In this document: positions 1 through 6,635 of the stretch, piece by piece | Layout: every line of letters starts with the position of its first letter | How positions within the stretch are numbered: the first letter of the stretch is position 1 | Assembly: GCF_000716545.1 (NCBI RefSeq) | Contig: NZ_JNWZ01000118.1 | Span: 1 to 14,651 of the forward strand | Direction: 5' to 3' | Source of the DNA: Kitasatospora phosalacinea | Lineage (GTDB): Bacteria; Actinomycetota; Actinomycetes; Streptomycetales; Streptomycetaceae | Length of the DNA: 14,651 nt | Notes under the pieces: generated by a model | Database searches by the model: none | Seen by the model: only the letters and a program-made list of their open reading frames with translations | What the model was told of the DNA's origin: nothing | Program-made: the position numbers and the translations under genes

Positions 1-653
1 TTGCCCACGTCGTCGGGGTTGCGCCGGACCACCTCGACGGTGATGTCCTTCACCGCCCCGTGGATGATCACGGCGTCCTTGAAGCCCTGGTCGACCAGGG
101 CTTTCTCCAGACGCATCCCGCACCGTTCGGCTGCCTGGTCCAGCAGGGCGATGCCGGCCTCGTTGTCGTGCGCGCTCGCAGCCAGGACCACCACGCCGAT
201 GACCAGGCCCAGCACGTCGACGGCCAGTCCCCGCTTCCTCCCGGGCGTCTTCTTGTTCACGTCCAGCCCCGTGGTCTCCTTCGGCACCCCCGCCGCCACG
301 CGGACGGACTGGGTGTCGATGATCACCAGGGACGGGTCCTCTAATCGCCGGGCCCGCTCCCGCACCTGACAGCGCAGAATCTCCTGGATCCGCTGGTCAA
401 GACCGTCTTGGCGCCACAGGGTGAAGTAGTAGAACACCGCCGACCAGGGCGGTAAGTCGTGGGGCAGGAGCCGCCACTGGCAGCCCGTCCGGTTCTGGTA
501 CAGCAGCGCGTTCACGACCTCGCGCAGGTCGCAGGAGCCCGGGTCCCCGGTCGCCGACCGAGACACCCGCTCCTGTTTCCAGGCGGTGACCATCGGCTCG
601 ATCAAGGCCCACTGCCCGTCGGACAAGTCCGTTGAGTACGGCATTCGTTCCAT
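1..653 (-). CDS. IS5-family transposase, 3' end cut by contig edge
   Basis: The minus strand is open from ATG at 653 (second in-frame ATG at 644) to the window edge. It begins MERMPYSTDLSDGQWALIEP and continues with NALLYQNRTGCQWRLLPHDL, the DUF4096-type N-terminal domain of Streptomyces IS5-family transposases. The DDE catalytic domain follows. The first Asp is probably in IIDTQSV and the second in ALVDQGFKDAV; GRKRGLAVDVLGLV is the conserved stretch between them. The catalytic Glu and the C terminus lie outside the window. About 217 residues are present of a usual 270-290. An in-frame TGA sits just upstream at 668-666, so the start is close to certain. Assembly ending inside an insertion sequence is typical of a multicopy repeat breaking a short-read contig. 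No frame disruption is seen in the visible part, so the element may be intact. Its terminal inverted repeat was not identified. Confidence 0.88.
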   Translation of the reverse strand, partial: MERMPYSTDLSDGQWALIEPMVTAWKQERVSRSATGDPGSCDLREVVNALLYQNRTGCQWRLLPHDLPPWSAVFYYFTLWRQDGLDQRIQEILRCQVRERARRLEDPSLVIIDTQSVRVAAGVPKETTGLDVNKKTPGRKRGLAVDVLGLVIGVVVLAASAHDNEAGIALLDQAAERCGMRLEKALVDQGFKDAVIIHGAVKDITVEVVRRNPDDVG

Positions 654-685
654 GCCCCGACCCCATCATGCACACGACACGCGAG

Positions 686-1000
686 TCAGCTCGAAGTGCC
701 TCCGTACCCACGAACGGGCGACACCAGATCATCCAGAAACGGACTTAACGCCCTCTCGAACCGGCTGCGGACCACGGTGTCGCCGACCAGCCAGGCGCTG
801 TTGCCGTGGTCGTTGGCACGGCCCTGCGGGGTGTCCCAGGCGACGCTCATCGAGTCACCCGGCAGATACCCCATCGTGCCGAGGACCAGCGCGAGGATGC
901 CCCCGACCACGCCTAGCACGACGCCGCCCGCCACCAGTAGACCGACCAGCGGCTTCCGACGCGCCACCGGCTCCCGGTCACCACTCCCCCGCGCAGCCAT
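686..1000 (-). pseudogene. Truncated membrane-anchored protein, N-terminal fragment
   Basis: The minus-strand frame from ATG at 1000 gives MAARGSGDREPVARRKPLVG, then a single hydrophobic helix (about residues 19-41, rich in Gly, Val and Leu), then an extracytoplasmic stretch with MSVAWDTPQGRANDHGNSAW and LVGDTVVRSRF. This layout (short charged N terminus, one TM helix, W-x-x-G-DTVVR segment) resembles the start of Streptomyces PQQ/BamB-like repeat proteins, but that family call is tentative. After RSRF the sequence turns into ERALSPFLDDLVSPVRGYGG and stops, only about 30 bp from the transposase start at 653. The natural reading is that a much larger gene was cut by insertion or by an associated deletion, leaving about 104 codons. 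The frame stays open upstream to 1135, but 1000 fits the charged N terminus better. It is unlikely to be functional. Confidence 0.5.
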
Positions 1001-1401
1001 CCGGCGCCCCCATTGCGTCACAGCCCGTCGAGGCTCACAGCCTAGCCAGGCGGACAACCCGGCTCGAGCCACCTCCCGGTCCGCTGGCAACGCGACGTGA
1101 ACCGCCTGCGGCTGAACAGTCGCCGCAGCCATCACGACGGACGCTGAAGCCCCTGCGGCCCATCTCCCACCCGTACGACGCCAGGCACGTCAGCGCCCTC
1201 CTCGCCGTGGACGCCGAGCAACGTCCGCACAAACGATCACGGCTCTCCCCGGCAACCATGCGTAGAGACCGACAGGAGCAGCCGCCACAATGCGCTCGTC
1301 ATCGTCCGACACTTCTCACTGCATCTCATCGTCATCAGCGCTGTGTGTGCACTGGTTGTGAAATGATCTTCCTTAGGAGCCCTTTTCCGTAGTTCAGAGG
1401 C
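1001..1401. other. No recognisable gene
   Basis: Several frames are open here by GC bias, but none gives a protein I recognise and none has a convincing ribosome binding site. The right part (about 1300-1400) is less GC-rich than its surroundings, with runs such as GAAATGATCTTCCTTAGG, which suggests foreign or insertion-sequence-derived DNA. The stretch separates the truncated membrane-anchored gene from an IS21-like transposase scrap, so it is most simply a decayed mobile-element junction. Confidence 0.4.
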
Positions 1402-1690
1402 ATGTTCGATCAGAACACCGACTTTTATCGAGGGCTTCAAGTGGCCGCGCAGCGGCATCTGCGGCACGTCTACGAAGACCGCCTGGTCACCTTCAACGCG
1501 AACCTGTACTCCGTACCTGCCTGCCAGGCCCGTCCACGCCAGCTGGTCGAGATCCGGGCCACGAAGTCCCAGGCTGTGCTCCATCCTGCCGCCCCTGCCT
1601 CCGGCGGCATCTTGCAGGCCATCCACCCCCAAACGGTGGGACGCGACACCCGCATCGTCCACAAACAACAACTGGGACCGCCGACCCGAG
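1402..1690 (+). pseudogene. Mu/IstA-type transposase, C-terminal fragment
   Basis: The frame reads VTFNANLYSVPACQARPRQL followed by VEIRATKSQAVLHPAA and QAIHPQTVGRDTRIVHK. The YSVP...RPRQLVEIRATKSQ...L pattern matches the small beta-barrel domain near the C terminus of IS21 IstA-like (Mu-type) transposases common in Streptomyces. The catalytic DDE domain that should precede it is missing. Homology begins only around position 1470 and fades after about 1680, where the frame runs on to 1830 as low-complexity sequence. The ATG at 1402 is therefore unlikely to be a real start. No IstB ATPase gene follows. This is a remnant of an old insertion and shows no sign of activity. Confidence 0.6.
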
Positions 1691-2094
1691 AGAGACACCC
1701 CCCTCACCCCGTCCGAGGCGCTCTCCGGGAGGCACACCATGACCGGAGAGCGCCTCTGAACTGCTACGTTGCCGTATTGGGGTCAGCGTGGCGCGCTCAC
1801 GAGTGCCGCAGGCGCGGGGTAGGGCAGTAGACCGTGCCGCCTTCGAGTGCAACAGTTAGCCCGGGGGGCGATCTCAGTGTGCCCGGGTCCTGTACCCACC
1901 AAGTCCGTGACGGTACAAGCTCTCTCCGGGCCGAGCTGGTGATCTCCCCCTCAGAAGTGCTTCGAACACACCACCGTGAACCCACCTGTCCAGAGCCAGG
2001 CCGCAAGCACCGACCTCACTACTCAGAGCGACCAGTCACAGTCCTGGCAGGTGGAATACGTGACACCTCAACATGCGCGCCTACCAGTCTCGAC

Positions 2095-2744
2095 CCCCGA
2101 GTCATCGCCGCCAAGGAAGAGGCCCGGGCGCGCGGGTACCGGGTGGCGGTGGGCTTCAACGCCGTGGCGGCCGTCGACCCGCAGACGCCTTCTGGACCGG
2201 CCTCGGCGCGCTGGCCGACGGCCGCTTCCGGCGGAGCGCGGACTACGTCGGCCCGGACTTCTTCCCGGACGCGTTCCGGCCCATCGACGAGGACCGCTTG
2301 GCGGACGCGGTCGCGGCGGTCCTCACCGCCTTCCGCCGCACCAGTCTGCCGCTGGCAGGCATCCCGGACACCGTGCCGATCCGGGTGTGCGAGAACGGCT
2401 GGCCGACCGGCCCGGGTCGCGGCGAACAGCGGCAGGCCGCCGTGCTCGACACCGTCGTTCGGACAGTGGCCGCCCTGGCCGGCGAGCTGAACATCGACGG
2501 CTACTCGCTCTTCGCCCTGCGGGACGCCGACAGCCACGCCGAGGGGCTGTTCCCGCACTTCGGCCTCCTGCACGACGACTACACGCCCAAGCAGGCCTTT
2601 CGAACGTACCGCGACCTCATCGAGGAGCTGCACGTCGGTGACCGGCCGTCAGGTTGCGGTGACTGGGCATCAAGTGACTGTGGTGGAAGGGTGTTGGAGA
2701 ACGGGAGGTTCGGCAGGTCGGGCGGGGTGGGCGTAGCCGGGTGA
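2095..2744 (+). pseudogene. Glycoside hydrolase-like gene, 5'-truncated and frameshifted
   Basis: Coding sequence appears in one frame (RVIAAKEEARARGYRVAVGF, then NAVAAVDPQTP) and continues one frame over as FWTGLGALADGRFRRSADYV. The switch falls near 2185-2192, where a CCC-type triplet seems to have lost one C. Downstream come GPDFFPDAFRPIDEDR, PIRVCENGWPTGPGRGEQRQ, LNIDGYSLFALRDADSHAEG and HFGLLHDDYTPKQAF. This is the C-terminal half of a clan-A (TIM-barrel) glycoside hydrolase-like protein. The Glu of CENGWPTG is the probable nucleophile, recalling the ENGWP/ETGWP strand-end motif. The N-terminal half of the barrel is absent because the homology starts where mobile-element debris ends. With half the barrel lost and a frameshift, the product should be dead. 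The single-base shift alone could be a sequencing error, but the 5' truncation could not. Confidence 0.65.
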
Positions 2745-2804
2745 TCTTGGGCGCTGCTATCGTGCGTGCGGCACCTGCCGGTACGGATGTTCGAACGGAG
2801 AGAC

Positions 2805-3224
2805 ATGCGCAAGTCGAAGCGGATAGCGGCGCTCGCCCTCAGTGTGCTGGGCATGACGACGGGAATGCTGTTCGCGGCTGCTCCGGCGCAGGCGGCGTCG
2901 ACGCCCAGCGGAGCCTGCAACAGCGTCGGCAGCGGGTACTACCTGATCGACCAGCACGCCATCGGCACGGTCGCCGACGTCTACCTGTTCTACAACGGCT
3001 CCAGCAACTGTGCCGTCACCTGGAAGCGCAGCCCGAACGGGACCACCCGGTACGACCTGAGGGTGAACATCGAGCGGCAGAGCGACCTGAGGGACGCTCC
3101 GGACGCGGGCTACTACCTGTACTACGCCGGCCCGGTGACCCTGAGCGCCAAGGGCACGTGCATCTCGTGGGGTGGCGAGGCGGAGGGCGTCCGCTGGTAC
3201 TCCGGCTGGACCCACTGCGGCTGA
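2805..3224 (+). CDS. Secreted SapA-like (spore-associated protein A) small protein
   Basis: This is a 139-residue secreted protein. A Sec signal peptide (MRKSKR charged start, hydrophobic core about 7-24) ends at APAQA-A, so signal peptidase should cut after about residue 30. The mature part is about 109 residues with four cysteines (38, 69, 119, 138), enough for two disulfides. Signature stretches are ACNSVGSGYYLID, ERQSD (90-94), YYLYYAGPV, GTCISWGG and the C-terminal HCG. These follow the pattern of Streptomyces spore-associated protein A, found in the spore or aerial-hypha wall fraction; its biochemical activity is unknown. I chose ATG 2805 because GGAGAG lies just ahead and the signal peptide begins there; an in-frame ATG at 2766 would add 13 residues ahead of the signal. 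The gene looks intact despite lying between pseudogenes, and a strong hairpin follows at 3239. Confidence 0.8.
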   Translation: MRKSKRIAALALSVLGMTTGMLFAAAPAQAASTPSGACNSVGSGYYLIDQHAIGTVADVYLFYNGSSNCAVTWKRSPNGTTRYDLRVNIERQSDLRDAPDAGYYLYYAGPVTLSAKGTCISWGGEAEGVRWYSGWTHCG

Positions 3225-3238
3225 TCACCGCACCCGAA

Positions 3239-3275
3239 CCGGGCCCCGGCAGCGCATGACGCGGCCGGGGCCCGG
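3239..3275 (+). terminator. GC-rich hairpin after SapA-like gene
   Basis: Arms CCGGGCCCCGG (3239-3249) and CCGGGGCCCGG (3265-3275) pair perfectly over 11 bp (12 with the inner C-G) around a 14-15-base loop. It begins 14 bases past the SapA-like stop codon. There is no T-run, as is common for actinomycete terminators. Confidence 0.7.
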
Positions 3276-3369
3276 CCACGTCGGCCCGCCGGTCGCGCCG
3301 TCGCGCCGGTCGCCCCGTCGCATCGGACCCGCCGGTCGGCCACTGTACGGTCGGACGGCACGAGGCCCG

Positions 3370-3545
3370 ACCCCACCAGCGGTCGGCCAGCCAGTGTCTC
3401 GGCCTCCGTGATGGCGAGCTCGACCGCGGCTATCGCGTCGTGCTGGTTCGCGGTGGACGAGATTTACCAGCCCAACTCGTACTTCGACCAGTAGTCCCGG
3501 CAGCCGGCCAGCCGCCAGGTCCCGCCCGAAAGTCTGACGCGCGAC
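3370..3545 (-). pseudogene. Integrase-core (rve) transposase fragment with internal stop
   Basis: Read on the minus strand, the sequence gives GGTWRLAGCRDYWSKYELGW, then a TAA at 3466-3464, then ISSTANQHDAIAAVELAITE followed by AETLAGRPLV. Rejoined across the stop, this matches the first part of the DDE integrase core of IS3/IS481-like actinobacterial transposases, where the W before the stop is normally followed by His (a GWH pattern). The HTH region should lie upstream (higher coordinates) and the TDNG catalytic strand downstream, but neither can be found. The right boundary blurs around 3545 and the left around 3375, after which only GC-rich repeats remain. This is a decayed scrap that no automatic open frame captures because of the stop. 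Confidence 0.6.
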
Positions 3546-3678
3546 AACGCCACCCCGGCGGACACGCCCGCTATCACCGACTGCCCGGTGCGACCGAACC
3601 CCTGCGGAAGCGTGATCATCCGGGCTCAGCTCCACTCGGGAATCGTGGAAGGTTGGTGGCAGTAATGCTTCGCAGTTC

Positions 3679-3867
3679 ATGGACGCCAAGCAGACAGCTG
3701 AGTATTTGAACGTCTCGCTGTCCTGGCTGTACCGGGAAGCGACAGACGTAGGTCTGGTCCCCTACAAGTTCGGGCGAGGCCGGAACGCCAAGAGCCAGTT
3801 CAACAAGGTGTCTGACAAGGTGTCTGAGGTGAACGCCTGGATCAAGCAGCAGCGCCTCTCGGAGTGA
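3679..3867 (+). CDS. Xis/AlpA-like helix-turn-helix DNA-binding protein
   Basis: This is a 62-residue protein starting MDAKQTAEYLNVSLSWLYRE, the usual beginning of MerR-type excisionase helix-turn-helix domains (HTH_17). It continues with VGLVPYKFGRGRNAKSQFNK, the basic wing, and ends with VNAWIKQQRLSE. Such proteins direct recombination directionality by bending DNA at the att site of integrative elements, or act as small regulators. In typical actinomycete integrative elements xis lies directly upstream of int on the same strand. Here the neighbouring integrase relic and integrase gene are on the opposite strand and convergent, so the original pairing has been rearranged. No strong Shine-Dalgarno precedes ATG 3679, and codon use is less GC-biased than in the housekeeping genes of this window, consistent with mobile origin. 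Whether it is expressed cannot be told. Confidence 0.6.
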   Translation: MDAKQTAEYLNVSLSWLYREATDVGLVPYKFGRGRNAKSQFNKVSDKVSEVNAWIKQQRLSE

Positions 3868-3868
3868 C

Positions 3869-3920
3869 CGGCGGGGGTCTGGCCGCCACTCACGCAGGGC
3901 GGCCAGCGCCCCCGCCGTTT
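3869..3920. terminator. Bidirectional hairpin between xis-like gene and integrase relic
   Basis: A long stem pairs CGGCGGGGG-T-CTGGCCGCC (3869-3887) with GGCGGCCAG-CG-CCCCCGCCG (3898-3917), interrupted by one small internal loop. It starts immediately after the Xis-like stop and is followed by TTT on the plus strand. It suits termination of the convergent transcripts on either side. Confidence 0.65.
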
Positions 3921-4018
3921 CAGGCGGCAAGGCCGAGGTCGAGGATCTCGGCGGCCTGTCCGATCGAGCCGGGCATGAGGTGTCGGTAGGTCTTGAAGGT
4001 GATCTCGATGTTGCGGTG
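3920..4018 (-). pseudogene. Tyrosine integrase 3'-end relic
   Basis: On the minus strand this encodes HRNIEITFKTYRHLMPGSIG and then QAAEILDLGLAA plus a stop: the last 32 residues of a phage-type tyrosine recombinase, including the nucleophile Tyr in KTYRHLMPG. It aligns without gaps over 99 bp to the 3' end of the integrase at 5221-5319, at roughly 88% identity by eye, with most differences synonymous or conservative. Upstream (above 4018) homology stops sharply. The relic is therefore a cousin, not a recent copy, of the downstream integrase, left from another element of the same family at this place. Confidence 0.8.
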
Positions 4019-4068
4019 AGGCACTGTCGGGCCTTGGATGTCGCCTCCTCACCTGACCTACCACGCAA

Positions 4069-4093
4069 GGTTGGACCTTACGCGGCGGGGAAT
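4069..4093 (+). promoter_or_regulatory. Possible SigB-like promoter variant, membrane gene
   Basis: GGTT (4069-4072), 15 bases, GGGAAT (4088-4093), followed by CCGCTGG and 36 bases later by the ATG at 4130. It fits the GNNT-N15-GGG(A/T)A(T/C) scheme of SigB-type sigma factors, with the same spacing as the other copies in the window. Confidence 0.4.
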
Positions 4094-4129
4094 CCGCTGG
4101 TGAAAGCCGGGCCGCACAGGAGAGGTTCC

Positions 4130-4831
4130 ATGGACATGAGCAGGAAGACGCCCGACCACCGCGCCAAGGCACTTCAGCGCTTCCCGCGCCACGAGCGGCG
4201 CGGCGAGGCCCGGCTGCCCGCGGTGCTCGCCACCCTGACGGCCGTGCTGCTCTACCTGGTGCTGCCGGAGCAACTGCTGTTCGTCCCGCGCTTCGTCCTG
4301 CCCGGCCTGGAACTGCTGCTGCTGGTCCCGCTGATCGCGGTCAACCCGCGCCGGATGACCCGGCAGAACCGCTTCTCCCGGATCGTGTCACTGACCCTGG
4401 TCGCCCTCATCGGCATCAGCAACCTCGTCTCGCTCGGCCTGCTGGTCAACGCCATGGTCACCAGCAAGGCCCAGGAGGGCGGCCCGCTGCTGCTCGCCGC
4501 GCTCCAGGTGTGGGCCACCGGCATCATCGTCTTCGGCCTGGCGTTCTGGGAGCTCGACCGCGGCGGCCCGGTGATGCGCACCCAGGCGGAGCGCGCCGAA
4601 CTGCCGCTCGCCGACTTCCGGTTCTCCCAGGACGAGAACGACGACGCCGTCGAGGAGGTCGCCGACGGCTCGTCCCGCACCAGCGACTGGGTCCCCACCC
4701 TGATGGACTACCCAGGCGTCCCGGCCCGGGGCGCCGCCGGAAGGGGACCACGCCCTGCTGCAGTCCGGGCGGACGTTCGCCCGCCCCGCCGGGCTCAGCG
4801 GGTCCTGTGCGGCGAGGGATCTCCGCCATGA
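4130..4831 (+). pseudogene. Conserved integral membrane protein, C terminus lost
   Basis: ATG 4130 is preceded by AGGAGAGG at the proper distance. The protein starts MDMSRKTPDHRAKALQRFPR, then a basic stretch, then about four membrane helices (near residues 28-47, 52-70, 85-110 and 122-145). The family-like cytoplasmic segment follows, with FSQDENDDAVEEVADGSSR and SDWVPTLMDY. This is a conserved Streptomyces membrane protein of unknown function; relatives I recall continue past MDYLYVS with a further membrane part. Here the coding homology ends at codon 194, right after MDY (about 4711), and 39 unrelated arginine- and proline-rich residues follow to the stop at 4831. It is thus probably truncated at the C terminus. 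A second copy, broken differently, lies inverted at 6165-6396. The first four helices are intact, so some product might still be made. Confidence 0.65.
4621..4712 (+). repeat. 92-bp perfect inverted repeat, left copy
   Basis: Identical, base for base, to the reverse complement of 6176-6267. It encodes the FSQDEND...LMDY segment of the membrane protein. Identity begins exactly at the first base of GTTCTCCCAG and ends two bases after ATGGACTA, where both copies diverge. Confidence 0.95.
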
Positions 4832-5178
4832 CAGTGCAGACGCTGCTGGCGCCCGTGATGTCCAGCAGGTGCGAGACGGCCTCCGACAGGCGGGCCAAAC
4901 CGCAGGACGCACTCGGCCTCCTCGACGGCGATGCGGGCGCGCAGCAGCACGTTCAACCCGGAGCTGCTTCGGCGTGGACGGGGCAAAGTGCTTTCGACAG
5001 CGTCGGTGATCCAACTGGGCGGCCGGATGCCCCAGCCGTCATGGCTCTGGTACCCGGCGTGACGGTCGTTGACGGTGTCCACCAGGATCGTCGGTCCGGC
5101 AGCTACCGCGCTCCGGGCCAGATCGGCGGGCTGGCCGAAAGTGTCGTCCGCCCGAACTCGTCCTGAGGCCGTGCAACA
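4714..5178 (-). other. Unrecognised stretch, possible frameshifted minus-strand ORF
   Basis: No gene here is recognised. The most protein-like reading is on the minus strand: from about 5160, with TFGQPADLARSAVAAGPTIL, HDGWGIRPPSWITDAVEST and LLRARIAVEEAECVLRF, then one frame over (near 4895) LARLSEAVSHLLDITGASSV and TVMAEIPRRTG. The two parts join smoothly only if one base is inserted or lost near 4895-4905, so this may be a broken regulatory-type gene of about 140 residues. The LRARIAVEEAECVL part recalls the amphipathic helices of ANTAR-like domains, but too weakly to call. It lies between the truncated membrane gene and the integrase terminator. Confidence 0.3.
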
Positions 5179-5219
5179 CATGTGCGGGGCCCGCCCTGAC
5201 CGAGCGGGCCCTGCACATG
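5179..5219 (-). terminator. Hairpin after integrase
   Basis: Arms CATGTGCGGGGCCCGC (5179-5194) and GCGGGCCCTGCACATG (5204-5219) pair over 16 bp with one G-T wobble and a 9-base loop. The stem begins directly beyond the integrase stop codon at 5221-5223. Confidence 0.75.
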
Positions 5220-5220
5220 C

Positions 5221-6075
5221 TCAGGCGGCGAGGCCAAGATCAAAGATCTTGGCAGCCTTCCCGATCGAGCCGGGCATGAGGTGCCGGTAGGTCTTGAAGG
5301 TGATCTCGATGCTGCGGTGGCCCATCCACTCCGCGACGTCGGTGATCGGGATGCCGCGGTGGTTGTCGATGGTGTGGTGCGGCATGGGCAGGGTGATGTC
5401 CTTGGGGTTGCGCAGCAGGTAGCCCTCAACCGTCCCGTACGTGTCCGCGTAGTGTTCGATCGCCTGCTTGGTCCGTGCGGGCAGCGGTACGTCGCGGTAC
5501 TCGCCCGCCTTGCGGTGCTTGAGGCGTGCGTAGGTCTTGGTGGTCTGGTTGACCTGCTCGGTGATGCGGTACACGTCGTCGGCGACGATGTTGTCGACGT
5601 TGACCGCCAGTGCCTCGCCGTTGCGCAGGCCGCAGCCGCTCATGAGTTCGGCGACCAGGTTGAAGGCGTCGTCTCCAGCGGTGCGGATCCCCTGGAGCTG
5701 GGCGAGGGAGGGGATCACCGCGCGCTTCGGGTCGTACTGCGGGGGCTGGACGCCGTCCACCGGATTGTCCTCGTACAGGCCGAGCCGGTGCGCGTCCAGC
5801 AGGATGGTCTTCAGCCTGACGAACGCGTGGGTCTGGGCAGCGAGGCCGACGCCGTTGCGTTCCATCGTCTCGATGAAGGCCTCCACGACCTTGTGGTCGA
5901 AGGTCCCCATGCGGCGGCTGCCGAACGTGGGGAGGAGGTGGTGCTTCAGAGTGGACTCGAGCATCCGCAGCGAGGCCGGACCCTGGTGACGCTGGCCCTT
6001 GAGCCAGCGGGACTCAGGGTGTTCGCACTCCTTGAAGAAGCTGCCCATGCCGCGGGTGAGACCTGTGGTTGCCAT
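5221..6075 (-). pseudogene. Tyrosine integrase with internal deletions, HxxR box missing
   Basis: ATG 6075 follows GGAGG at 11 bases. The 284-residue product is a phage-type tyrosine recombinase of the actinobacterial ICE/prophage kind, normally about 370-400 residues. Visible parts: the N-terminal FFKECEHPESRW, a SAM-like core-binding domain (about 30-115), box I with the catalytic Arg in MSGCGLRNGEALAV (R151), the beta-hairpin Lys region KHRKAGEYRDVPLP, then GIPITDVAEWMGHRS with His253 and the nucleophile Tyr263 in FKTYRHLMPGS. Between PMPHHTIDNHRG and IPITDV the usual 30-40 residues carrying HxLRH (second catalytic Arg) are absent. The arm-binding segment after CEHPESR is also shortened. 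Frame is kept through both gaps. Without box II, strand cleavage should fail, so this is probably a defunct integrase. The frame is continuous with the upstream membrane-protein fragment. Confidence 0.75.
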
Positions 6076-6164
6076 GGCGGACGGTACCTCCGGGAACTTG
6101 CTGACGTTTCGCTGACCCCGGATGGTCGTCCACCCCTCTGAGCTGGGAAGAACCGTCAAACCCG

Positions 6165-6396
6165 TGATACGTACAGGTAGTCCATCAGGGTGGGGACCCA
6201 GTCGCTGGTGCGGGACGAGCCGTCGGCGACCTCCTCGACGGCGTCGTCGTTCTCGTCCTGGGAGAACGTAGAGCAGGATCGCCGCCAGGGTGGCGAGCAC
6301 CGCGGGCAGCCGGGCCTCGCCCCGGCGGTCGTGGCGCGGGAAGCGCTGCCGCGCCTTCGTCCGGTGGTCGTTGACGGACCGTTGCGCACTGCTCAT
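6165..6396 (-). pseudogene. Second membrane-protein copy with a large internal deletion
   Basis: ATG 6396 has GGGAGGG ahead and encodes MSSAQRSVNDHRTKARQRFP, then RRGEARLPAVLATLAAILLY, matching the N terminus of the protein at 4130 at about 80% identity. After ILLY the sequence jumps directly to FSQDENDDAVEEVADGSSR, SDWVPTLMDYLYVS, skipping about 125 codons including nearly all membrane helices. The junction is also out of frame, so from the native start translation runs on into VLPGRERRRRRGGRRR and, with no stop, into the integrase. After LYVS the family sequence ends and RV-stop follows. Both an internal deletion and a 3' breakpoint have therefore hit this copy. Confidence 0.75.
6176..6267 (-). 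repeat. 92-bp perfect inverted repeat, right copy
   Basis: Reverse complement of 4621-4712 with no mismatch. The flanking N-terminal coding parts of the two membrane-protein copies differ at about one base in six, so this block is far more alike than its surroundings. Confidence 0.95.
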
Positions 6397-6635
6397 TCGT
6401 GGGCCCTCCCGGTCGGAGTGGATGGCCCTGCACGCTTGCCCCGCCGCGCGCCGCCCACGCCCGGCATGACCTCCGCCCCCGCCGGGCAGCCGGGTCCCGG
6501 GGGGCGACGCGGACGACACGGGCGGCGGGTGCCGCCCGCGGCCCCCGGGCCGACGGACGATCGGCTGCGGGGCGGTGGACCGCGACCCGTCCCGATCCAA
6601 GACGACGAGCGGTACGACGAGCGAGAGGACTCCCC

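Noticed and set aside
586..1392. 268-codon plus-strand frame
   Set aside because: Antisense to the transposase start and the truncated membrane protein, with a Pro/Arg-rich translation and no ribosome site.
3276..3360. CRISPR-like or regulatory repeat in the CGCCGGTCG-rich stretch
   Set aside because: Units are short, irregular and adjacent, with no spacers; it is ordinary GC-rich low complexity. No CRISPR array or tRNA gene was seen anywhere in the window.
4832..5166. Plus-strand coding between the membrane gene and the integrase
   Set aside because: Frames are open only by GC bias. The more protein-like reading is on the minus strand and is itself weak.
6464..6489. GCAT-N16-GGGCAG upstream of the DUF6328-like gene as another SigB-like promoter
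   Set aside because: Spacing is 16 rather than 15, it lies almost 150 bases from the start codon, and it is in very GC-rich sequence where GGGC is common.
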